Below, piece after piece: positions 30,093-38,336 of a stretch of DNA of 41,376 bases. The number at the start of each line of letters is the position of its first letter. The stretch's first letter is position 1. The DNA lies in NCBI GenBank assembly GCA_024640785.1, contig JAHEEI010000003.1, positions 1 to 41,376 of the forward strand. The letters run 5' to 3'. Made by a program: the position numbers and the translations under genes. The notes under the pieces were generated by a model. It ran no database searches and was not told where the DNA came from. It saw only the letters and a program-made list of their open reading frames with translations. Origin of the DNA: Pseudomonadota bacterium (lineage in GTDB: Bacteria > Desulfobacterota > WTBG01 > CAIYCZ01 > CAIRTM01).

Positions 30093-30548
30093 ATGATTAG
30101 AAAAGCCAAAGTTTCAGATATTAAAGCGATTCATTCACTGCTGCTTAATTACGCTGAAAGAGGAGTGCTGTTAGGTAGATCATTAAGTGATTTATATGAT
30201 CAGATAAGGGATTTTTATGTGTCTGTAGATGATGAGAATAATATATTAGAGGGCATCTGCGGTTTACATGTTTGCTGGGATGATCTTGGCGAGATACGTT
30301 CTCTTGCAGTTAAGGATGAGTATAAAGGTCAAGACAGGGGCTTTGAGTTGGTGAATGCCTGTATCAGAGAGGCAGGAGATTTCGGTATAAATAAACTTTT
30401 TGTTCTTACATATGTTCCTGATTTCTTCAGGAAGATTGGTTTTGAAATTGTGGATAAGAAGGTTCTTCCTCATAAAGTATGGGCTGACTGTATGAATTGT
30501 GTAAAGTTTCCGGACTGTGAAGAAGAAGCAATGATGATTAACCTGTAG
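30093..30548 (+). CDS. GNAT N-acetyltransferase (N-acetylglutamate synthase-like)
   Basis: IRKAKVSDIKAIHSLL, EIRSLAVKDEYKGQDRGFELV, FFRKIGFEIVDK; C-terminal CMNCVKFPDC. Confidence 0.85.
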   Translation: MIRKAKVSDIKAIHSLLLNYAERGVLLGRSLSDLYDQIRDFYVSVDDENNILEGICGLHVCWDDLGEIRSLAVKDEYKGQDRGFELVNACIREAGDFGINKLFVLTYVPDFFRKIGFEIVDKKVLPHKVWADCMNCVKFPDCEEEAMMINL

Positions 30549-30552
30549 TCTG

Positions 30553-31533
30553 TTAATCTGCCGATGATTTATTTTTATGATAAATATCTGTGTAGACAAA
30601 TCTTTCCATCAGTCTGTTGTAAGCCGTCCATTTAGTGTCAGGGTTAGATTCTTTTTCAATATAATCTGTAACTGCACAGATCTTCGAATCAATATCATCA
30701 AGATAATGAAGCATCATTGCTTCAAGTGTTTTGGGCTTTTTGGGTGAGCCGAATTCAAATTTACCATGATGGCTTAGGATTAAATGTTTAAGTATCATAG
30801 CAAGGTCTGTTGGAAAATCTGGACATTGTGCAATCTTATCATTTAATATTTCAACACCGATTGATATATGACCTATCAGACGTCCGACATCTGTATAGTC
30901 AAAATTTCTTTCATATGAGAGTTCGTTTATTTTACCAATATCATGTATTATGGCGCCGGTAATTAAAAGATCCTGATCGATATCATGATAATGTTTTGAG
31001 ACATCTATCGCAAGACGGGTTACATTAAGGGTATGATCAAGCAACCCGCCCAGATAATCGTGGTGTATTGTTTTTGCTGCAGGCGCCTTTTTAAAGGATG
31101 ATAAAATGTATTCATCATTAAAAATTATCTGTAGAAGTTTTTTTAAATGAGATGTCTTAATGCTGTCAATAATTTTAAAAAGATCTTTAATTGATTGCTC
31201 AGGATTATTCTCAGAGGAAGGGAGGAAAAAGGTGAGATCCGTATCGTCATCTGCAATTTTTAGAATATTATTTATATTAAGCTGGATCTCCCCCTGATAG
31301 ATAACTGAATGTGCTTTTACAGCAACGATATCTCCAGTATCAAACTGTTTAGACAGTTTTTCAGCATTGTCCCAAACCCTTGATTTAACAACTCCTGTTT
31401 TGTCTGAAAGGTTAAGTGAGATATATGGCTTTCCGTTCTTGGTTGTCGCAATATTCTTATTTTGTACCAGAAATATAGTATCTATTTTAGTGTTTTCTTT
31501 TATTTCGTTTATGTAAACTGATTTGTTCAGCAT
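30553..31533 (-). CDS. HD-domain protein with OB fold (YhaM-like 3'-5' exoribonuclease)
   Basis: N-terminal OB-like segment (SLNLSDKTGVVKSRVWDNAE), DHTLNVTRLA, GAIIHDIGKINEL, LSHHGKFEFGSPK. Confidence 0.87.
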   Translation of the reverse strand: MLNKSVYINEIKENTKIDTIFLVQNKNIATTKNGKPYISLNLSDKTGVVKSRVWDNAEKLSKQFDTGDIVAVKAHSVIYQGEIQLNINNILKIADDDTDLTFFLPSSENNPEQSIKDLFKIIDSIKTSHLKKLLQIIFNDEYILSSFKKAPAAKTIHHDYLGGLLDHTLNVTRLAIDVSKHYHDIDQDLLITGAIIHDIGKINELSYERNFDYTDVGRLIGHISIGVEILNDKIAQCPDFPTDLAMILKHLILSHHGKFEFGSPKKPKTLEAMMLHYLDDIDSKICAVTDYIEKESNPDTKWTAYNRLMERFVYTDIYHKNKSSAD

Positions 31534-31582
31534 TTCCTGTCCTTATGTATCCATTGCAGTTATAAAAATCATCAACAGTAAA

Positions 31583-31608
31583 AAAAATACCCTAAAAAGG
31601 GTGTTTTT
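31583..31608 (-). terminator. Possible terminator between PilT-like gene and HD-domain gene
   Basis: ACCCT-AAAA-AGGGT flanked by A and T runs (plus strand). Confidence 0.55.
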
Positions 31609-31625
31609 CTATGATATATAAATGA

Positions 31626-32774
31626 TTAGTATTCTTGTGTTTCATCTGATTTCAGCCTAAAGGGATTTTCATCTTTATCTTTAGTCTCAAGAGCATTTTT
31701 ATCCGAGGCTTTTCCTACTTCAGCAATCTTAATTTTTAGCCTCAGATCGTTTGGACTGTCTGAATAGGCCATTGCATTTTCGTAGGTGATTATGTTTTCT
31801 TTATATAAGTTATAGATTCCTTGGTCAAAAGTCTGCATGCCTTCCTCGATTCCGGCAGCCATTGCTTCTTTTAATACATCAATTCTCCTTTTCATAATAA
31901 GATCCTTAACCCGGGGTGTATCAAGAAGTATTTCAATTGCTGCGACACGTTTATTATCAACGGTTGGGATAAGTCTTTGTGAGATGAATGCTCTCATATT
32001 AAGGCTGAGCTGGAAATATATTTGGTTATGTTTCTCATGAGGAAAAAAATTCATTATTCTTTCGATGGCTTGATTCGCGTTATTTGCATGAAGAGTTGAA
32101 ATACATAAATGACCAGTTTCCGCAAAAGCTATAGCTGCTTCCATTGTTTCCGCGTCGCGAACTTCACCTATTTGTATTACGTCAGGTGCCTGACGCATTG
32201 TGTTTTTTAGAGCACTGGCATAACTATGCGTATCCATTCCAATTTCTCGCTGTGATATAATACATTTTTTGTGCCGGTGTACAAATTCAACTGGGTCTTC
32301 TACCGTAACAATATGTCCGGTTGTTGAGTTATTCCTATAATCAACCATTGCAGCCATGGTAGTTGATTTGCCTGTTCCGGTTCCACCTACCAGCAAAACT
32401 AGACCGCGTTTTGTTAAGCTGACATCTTTCAAAATTGCAGGAAGCCCAAGGTCGTCTATTGTTTCTATCTCCATTTTAATCATCCTGAAGACAAGCCCCA
32501 CACAGTTTTTTTGCCTGTAGATATTTACGCGAAAACGTCCTATGTCCGGATAGTATAAAGCAAGGTTCATCTCGAAGGTTTCAGCAAATATTGCTTTTTG
32601 GCGTGCATTCATAAGTGAATTTGCAATCTCTTCTGTTTGATGTGCATTAAGACTTGCATTGCCATATGGTTTAACTATACCCTCTGTTTTAAACATTGGG
32701 GGACTGTCAACAGTTAGATATAGGTCCGATGCGTTTGACTGTACCATGAGCCCAAGCAATTCTTTAACGGTCAT
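31626..32774 (-). CDS. Type IV pilus twitching ATPase, PilT/PilU-type
   Basis: GGTGTGKSTTMAAM, VTVEDPVEFVH, APDVIQIGEVRDAETM, ETGHLCISTLHANN. Confidence 0.93.
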   Translation of the reverse strand: MTVKELLGLMVQSNASDLYLTVDSPPMFKTEGIVKPYGNASLNAHQTEEIANSLMNARQKAIFAETFEMNLALYYPDIGRFRVNIYRQKNCVGLVFRMIKMEIETIDDLGLPAILKDVSLTKRGLVLLVGGTGTGKSTTMAAMVDYRNNSTTGHIVTVEDPVEFVHRHKKCIISQREIGMDTHSYASALKNTMRQAPDVIQIGEVRDAETMEAAIAFAETGHLCISTLHANNANQAIERIMNFFPHEKHNQIYFQLSLNMRAFISQRLIPTVDNKRVAAIEILLDTPRVKDLIMKRRIDVLKEAMAAGIEEGMQTFDQGIYNLYKENIITYENAMAYSDSPNDLRLKIKIAEVGKASDKNALETKDKDENPFRLKSDETQEY

Positions 32775-32795
32775 TGTAATCTCCTTTGAATTATT

Positions 32796-33830
32796 TTAAG
32801 AGCTTACTTCTTTTAAATAGCGTTCGGCGATTTCAGGATCGACAATTCCTTTGGCAACCAGGTTTTTAATTGCTGCGTCCATTGTCTGCATGCCGAATTT
32901 AAAGCCAGTTTGGATTGATGATGGTATTTGGGCAACTTTTCCTTCACGTATAAGGTTTCTAATAGCTGGGGTACCAATCATGATTTCAAGTGCCGCGACC
33001 CTTCCTTTTCCATCTCTGGTTTTTAGAAGTGTCTGAGAGATTACGGCCTGGATTGTCTCTGAGAACTGGGTCCTGACCTGTGCCTGCTGTCCGGATGGAA
33101 AAACGTCAATTATTCGGTCGATAGTTTTGGGAGCACTATTGGTATGAAGGGTTGCAAAGACTAGATGACCTGTTTCAGCGGCTGTAATTGCCAGTTGGAT
33201 AGTCTCAAGGTCTCTCATTTCACCCACTAAAATAATGTCAGGATCTTCTCGGAGTGAGCCTCTAAGAGCATTGGCAAAGCTGTGGGTGTCTGCCCCAAGT
33301 TCCCGTTGATTTACAAGACAGTTTTTAGATCGGTGAACAAATTCAACAGGATCCTCAATTGTAATAATATGTTCTTTTCTGCTTTTGTTTATGTGGTCAA
33401 TCATGGCCGCAAGTGTGGTTGACTTGCCGCTACCAGTTGGTCCGGTAACCAGTACAAGTCCGTTTTTATAATCGCATACTTTCCGGCAGGTATTTGGGAG
33501 TCCCAGTTGTTCAAAAGAGAGAATTTCTGTAGGAATTGTCCTGAAAACAGCGGCCTCACCGCGCTGCTGATAAAAGCAATTAACTCTGAAACGTCCGTAT
33601 TTACCCATAGCCATTGAAAAATCAAGTTCCTTAGTTTCTTCAAGAGTTTTTCTCTGTCGGTCATTCAAGAGATCATAGATCATTTTGTGTATTTCTTCTT
33701 TTGATAATACGTCCATTTCAAGTTTTCGTAATTCTCCATTTAAACGAATCATTGGCGGTTCTTCAGCACTAACGTGAACGTCAGAAGCTCCTTGTTCCTG
33801 GGCAAATATGAGTAGTTCTGAGATGTCCAT
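32796..33830 (-). CDS. pilT: Type IV pilus twitching motility ATPase PilT
   Basis: GPTGSGKSTTLAAMIDHIN, ITIEDPVEFVH, DPDIILVGEMRDLETI, ETGHLVFATLHTNSA. Confidence 0.93.
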   Translation of the reverse strand: MDISELLIFAQEQGASDVHVSAEEPPMIRLNGELRKLEMDVLSKEEIHKMIYDLLNDRQRKTLEETKELDFSMAMGKYGRFRVNCFYQQRGEAAVFRTIPTEILSFEQLGLPNTCRKVCDYKNGLVLVTGPTGSGKSTTLAAMIDHINKSRKEHIITIEDPVEFVHRSKNCLVNQRELGADTHSFANALRGSLREDPDIILVGEMRDLETIQLAITAAETGHLVFATLHTNSAPKTIDRIIDVFPSGQQAQVRTQFSETIQAVISQTLLKTRDGKGRVAALEIMIGTPAIRNLIREGKVAQIPSSIQTGFKFGMQTMDAAIKNLVAKGIVDPEIAERYLKEVSS

Positions 33831-34017
33831 ATTTAAAACTCCTTTATAATTGATTGATATAAATGTTTTTAAGCTCCTAATATATTATTGTCAATGAATT
33901 TTTCAATAATATAATTAAATTAATTTATTTCTGAAATAAATAATGAGGTTAGCAGATTATTAAAAGTTATAGTATAATTGTATACTAAAAATTGTAATGT
34001 CAAAAGGTAATTGTAAG

Positions 34018-34725
34018 ATGATAGACAGAGAAATTAATAAGATCATTAATAGAATTCTTGATTATGAATTTAAAAATCCAGCCCTGCTGGAACTTGCTTT
34101 GACTCATAAATCATATGCTAATGAAATGGAATTGAAAAATATTTATGGTAATGAACGTTTAGAATTCATGGGTGATGCTGTACTAGGGGCAGTAATAAGC
34201 CATATTATTATTGAAAGATATGAAGATTTTTCTGAGGGAGAGCTCTCAAAAATGAGGGCTTCTGTTGTAAATAAAGAGTCTCTTGCAGGTCTTTTAAAAA
34301 AACTTGGAATAAACAGATTTATTATACTTGGCAAAGGAGAGCAGCAAAATAACGGTCGCGGAAAAGATTCTATTCTGGCAAATGTTTACGAGTCAATAAT
34401 TGCAGCAGTTTATTTTGATGGAGGTTATGATAGTGCCTACAATATGATCAGTGCTCATTTTAAGGAGACTTTTAATAATGCTGAACAAGATGGCTGCTAT
34501 ATAAATGATTATAAAAGCCGACTGCAGGAGTATTGTCAAAAAAATATGAATACTCTTCCAGAATATAATATTGAAAGTGAAGAAGGGCCTGATCATATTA
34601 AACAGTTTGAGTCAGTTGTGATTATTAATAACATTAAGTATGAAAAAGGAATTGGTAAAAACAAGAAATCTGCAGAGCAAGAAGCTGCCATGAAAACACT
34701 TAACAGGTTGTTAAAGGAATTTTAA
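34018..34725 (+). CDS. rnc: Ribonuclease III
   Basis: LELALTHKSYANE, NERLEFMGDAVLG, C-terminal dsRBD (DYKSRLQEYCQK...KSAEQEAAMKTL). Start at 33997 also possible. Confidence 0.95.
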   Translation: MIDREINKIINRILDYEFKNPALLELALTHKSYANEMELKNIYGNERLEFMGDAVLGAVISHIIIERYEDFSEGELSKMRASVVNKESLAGLLKKLGINRFIILGKGEQQNNGRGKDSILANVYESIIAAVYFDGGYDSAYNMISAHFKETFNNAEQDGCYINDYKSRLQEYCQKNMNTLPEYNIESEEGPDHIKQFESVVIINNIKYEKGIGKNKKSAEQEAAMKTLNRLLKEF

Positions 34726-36045
34726 ATGATACCGGTAGTTGCGATAATAGGCAGGCCAAATGTTGGTAAATCGACCCTTTTTAATCAGCTGGCAAAAAAA
34801 AATATAGCTATAGTGGATGATCTTCCCGGAGTTACCAGAGACAGGAATTATCTTGAGGTAACATATGATAATAAACCTTTTATTCTGGTTGATACAGGAG
34901 GTTTTGACCCATTTGATGATGATAAACTTTCTGCTATTGTCAAAGAACATGCTCAGATAGCCGCTGAAGAGGCAGATGTTATAGTTTTTCTAATGGATGG
35001 TCAAACAGGTCTGCATCATTCTGATGAAGAGGTCCACAGGATTATTCAAAGGTCAAATAGAAAAGTTTATTATGCTGTAAATAAGCTAGAGAAGGAAAAG
35101 GAAAGGGGTAATGTTTTTGAATTTTACAGCCTTGGTGTCGATAGAATATTTGCAGTTTCAGCCAAGAATAATATTGGAATAAATGATCTTTTTGATGAGG
35201 TAACAGAAGACTTTCAGGAGGACAAAGAAGCTGATAAAGGTCTAAATGAGACAGTAGTGGCAATTGTGGGGAGGCCTAATGTCGGCAAATCATCAATAAT
35301 AAATAAGATTGTTGGAAAGGACAGGTTCATAGTCAGTGATATAGCAGGAACTACCAGAGACTCTGTGGATACACTTTTTAAATATAATAATAGGTCAATC
35401 CGTATAATTGATACAGCTGGTATTCGCAGAAAAAGCCGTATAAGCTTTAAACTGGAAAAATATAGTGTTATAACAGCCTTGAGGTCAATAAATGCCTCAG
35501 ATCTTACCGTATTGCTCCTGAACGCTGAAGATGGAGTGACATCTCAGGATATGAAACTCGCATCTCAAATTTTTGATAGAAAAAAAGCTTGTATAATTGC
35601 AGTAAATAAATGGGATCTGATTGAAAAGGAAAATAAATCTTATGAGAATTTTGTAAAGAAGGTCAGAGATGATCTGTCTTTTATGGATTTTGCTCCTGTA
35701 ATTCCGGTGTCAGCATTAACCGGGCAGAGAGTTAGAAAAATCCTTGATCTTATTCTCGAAATTGGTGAGACCTATAAAAAGAGGGTACCGACCTCGGTCT
35801 TCAATAAGAAATTAATGGAGATTTATGCCAGAAGCCCATCACCGAAAAATAGGAGAAACAAGACAAGACTCTATTATGGTACACAGGTAAAGTCATCACC
35901 GCCAATATTCAAGATCTTCACTAATAATCCGGGCTCTTTTCCTGAGCATTATTTAAAATATCTGGAACGTTCAATCCGGGAGGAATTCGAGCTAAATGGT
36001 GTTCCTGTATGTCTTCAGTTTGCTAGCAGAAAGTGTGAAGAGTGA
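34726..36045 (+). CDS. der: GTPase Der (EngA)
   Basis: Two G domains: GRPNVGKSTLFNQL and GRPNVGKSSIINKI; DTGGF, NKWD. Confidence 0.97.
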   Translation: MIPVVAIIGRPNVGKSTLFNQLAKKNIAIVDDLPGVTRDRNYLEVTYDNKPFILVDTGGFDPFDDDKLSAIVKEHAQIAAEEADVIVFLMDGQTGLHHSDEEVHRIIQRSNRKVYYAVNKLEKEKERGNVFEFYSLGVDRIFAVSAKNNIGINDLFDEVTEDFQEDKEADKGLNETVVAIVGRPNVGKSSIINKIVGKDRFIVSDIAGTTRDSVDTLFKYNNRSIRIIDTAGIRRKSRISFKLEKYSVITALRSINASDLTVLLLNAEDGVTSQDMKLASQIFDRKKACIIAVNKWDLIEKENKSYENFVKKVRDDLSFMDFAPVIPVSALTGQRVRKILDLILEIGETYKKRVPTSVFNKKLMEIYARSPSPKNRRNKTRLYYGTQVKSSPPIFKIFTNNPGSFPEHYLKYLERSIREEFELNGVPVCLQFASRKCEE

Positions 36046-36056
36046 GGTGAGAGTAT

Positions 36057-37145
36057 TTATTTGAGATTTAGCGCAGTCTGCATTGCTAAACTCAGCTCAT
36101 GGGGTGACTTTACCTTTAAAAAGACTTCACCGATTTGTTTCATTAACACCATATTGATACCGGATCCCGATCTTTTTTTATCTTTCAGCATAGTATCAAG
36201 ATAGTTCTTTAATGAAAAGGCCGGTAGTTCTGTCGGCAGACCAGATTTTTGCAGCAGTGCTATTAATCGATTAGAATTATCCATATCAGTAAATTTCCAA
36301 AATTTAGATAACTTTGAAATTGCTGCCATGCCTATTGCAACAGCCTCACCATGGATGAATTTATTGTAGTTGGTCAGTGTTTCAACCGCATGGCCAAGGG
36401 TATGTCCGAAATTAAGGAAAGATCGGATACCTTTTTCTTTTTCATCCTGTGTGGTGATATCTGCTTTAATGCTGCAGCATGTTTTAATGATATAGGCAAT
36501 AATTTCATCATCAAGTTTAACAGCTTTATCAATATTTAATTCAAGATATTTAAAGAATTCTTTGTCAAGAATTACACCGTACTTAATGACCTCAGCAATC
36601 CCGGCTCTAAGCTCTGCAATTCGAAGCGTCTTTAAAACTTCAGGGTCTATGATTACAATTTGTGGCTGATAAAAAGACCCAACAAGGTTTTTTCCTCCAG
36701 GTAAATTTACACCGGTTTTACCGCCGACACTGCTGTCAACCTGTGAAAGGAGGGTTGTGGGAATCTGAATGTAGGGAATACCTCTAAAAATAGTTGCTGC
36801 AGCAAAACCAGCCATATCCCCGACAACTCCACCACCAAGGGCAATAATAGATGAGTTGCGATCAAAATCCATCCTGATAAGTTCATTATAGATATTGGAT
36901 ATTGTTTTCAGATTTTTGTGTTCTTCTCCATCTGGCAATATAATTTTATGGACATTAAACTCTGCTTTTATAAGGCTTGTTTTTATCTGATCCAGATAAA
37001 GCGGAGCGATAGCTGCGTTTGTTATTATTGCGATGTTTTTGCATACAGGTAGGGCGGAAATCAGCTCTCCGGTTTTATTCAGCAGACCGGTTTCTATGTG
37101 GATATTATAGGTTCTGTCTTTTAGATCAACTATTACTGTTTGCAT
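36057..37145 (-). CDS. aroB: 3-dehydroquinate synthase
   Basis: LGGGVVGDMAGFAAATIFRGIPYIQIPTTLLSQVDSSVGGKTGVN; FLNFGHTLGHAVE. Confidence 0.97.
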   Translation of the reverse strand: MQTVIVDLKDRTYNIHIETGLLNKTGELISALPVCKNIAIITNAAIAPLYLDQIKTSLIKAEFNVHKIILPDGEEHKNLKTISNIYNELIRMDFDRNSSIIALGGGVVGDMAGFAAATIFRGIPYIQIPTTLLSQVDSSVGGKTGVNLPGGKNLVGSFYQPQIVIIDPEVLKTLRIAELRAGIAEVIKYGVILDKEFFKYLELNIDKAVKLDDEIIAYIIKTCCSIKADITTQDEKEKGIRSFLNFGHTLGHAVETLTNYNKFIHGEAVAIGMAAISKLSKFWKFTDMDNSNRLIALLQKSGLPTELPAFSLKNYLDTMLKDKKRSGSGINMVLMKQIGEVFLKVKSPHELSLAMQTALNLK

Positions 37146-37281
37146 AAATTTATGTTTTTCTTAAGGCCTATTTTTTTTGATTTTAATCATTTCAGAGCAC
37201 AGTATTTAAAGATTTCTATTGTATTTTTAACTTAGAATATTATTGATTATATCATACTCAGTGCTTTTAAGGGCTATAGAA

Positions 37282-37323
37282 AAATAAATCGCTAGATGTG
37301 AATACACAGCTAGCGATTTATTT
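37282..37323 (-). terminator. Strong stem-loop between the lipoprotein gene and aroB
   Basis: AAATAAATCGCTAG (37282-37295) / CTAGCGATTTATTT (37310-37323), with an inner TGTG-AATA-CACA stem. Confidence 0.7.
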
Positions 37324-37345
37324 ATATGTTTGGTTATACTTTAAA

Positions 37346-38299
37346 CTATAAAGCTGCTGCCGGTGAAGATGTGTTGCTGAAAAAGCTTCCCATGAGTTCG
37401 TCTATACCTTTTTTAACTGCTTCATCAAACATGACCTTTGGATGTTTTGAATGATAAGCCTTCCTGCTTTTTGGCAAGTATTCAATTTCAGTACGGTTCG
37501 TCCATACCATGTCACCGGTTGCGGTGTCCTGGGCATAGATTCTGATCTGCACTACAGCAGATCTCTTCGCATTTTTAGAATCATTCTGGTCATAGTCTTT
37601 TGAAGAACTGAATAAATCTACAAAACATTGACCAATAATAGAGAAAAAGCCGCGGTATGAAAGATTTTTTGTTTCAACATCCTTATAACCATATTCAATT
37701 ATCCTCCCTCGGAAGAGGATGTCTGCATCGAGTAGATCTCCGATTTCTATTATTTTATCTTTGGTAAGACCCACTGTTGCACCCTGTAATACAGGGGAGT
37801 CCGGGTTATCATTCGCATCCTTATCTTTAGCTATTATCTTTCGTAACTCTTCCTGCATTGCATCGCTGTGCGGAAAATTTTCCAGCTCGTATTCAGGACT
37901 ATCGATTCCAGTAATAACGCTTTCCGATAAGGTTCCATTTATCAGATATTTATCATCTATTGGTTTAATAATATCGTTATCTACCAGGAGTGAGTTAATA
38001 TCTTCCTGTATAACCACACTGATTCCATGAGATGTCAGCTGGTCTATAATTTCCTCCATAATTTTGATATTTCCACCCCACTCACGGTAGGCTATGGGTT
38101 CCTGCTGAGCGGAATAGTCTGCAAAGGGCAGTATGGCTGCTCTTCTTATCCCTTTTATTTGGACCGTGTTTTCAGCAGGGTAGAATTTTACATTGGGGGT
38201 TGGTGTCGGTTCAATATTGCATTTAAGATCAGCACCTGTCTTGCAGGATGTAATACATGCAATGGTCATTATTAGTATAATTAAAGGAAATTTTTTCAT
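37346..38299 (-). CDS. Putative lipoprotein (317 aa), CsgG/GNA1162-like by pattern
   Basis: Lipobox-type N-terminus IACITSCKTG; RRAAILPFADYSAQQ...EEIIDQLTSHGISVVIQEDI...YLINGTLSES. Confidence 0.7.
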   Translation of the reverse strand: MKKFPLIILIMTIACITSCKTGADLKCNIEPTPTPNVKFYPAENTVQIKGIRRAAILPFADYSAQQEPIAYREWGGNIKIMEEIIDQLTSHGISVVIQEDINSLLVDNDIIKPIDDKYLINGTLSESVITGIDSPEYELENFPHSDAMQEELRKIIAKDKDANDNPDSPVLQGATVGLTKDKIIEIGDLLDADILFRGRIIEYGYKDVETKNLSYRGFFSIIGQCFVDLFSSSKDYDQNDSKNAKRSAVVQIRIYAQDTATGDMVWTNRTEIEYLPKSRKAYHSKHPKVMFDEAVKKGIDELMGSFFSNTSSPAAAL

Positions 38300-38336
38300 C
38301 TTTATTTGGCCTCCTGTTTAATTACAAATATTTATT

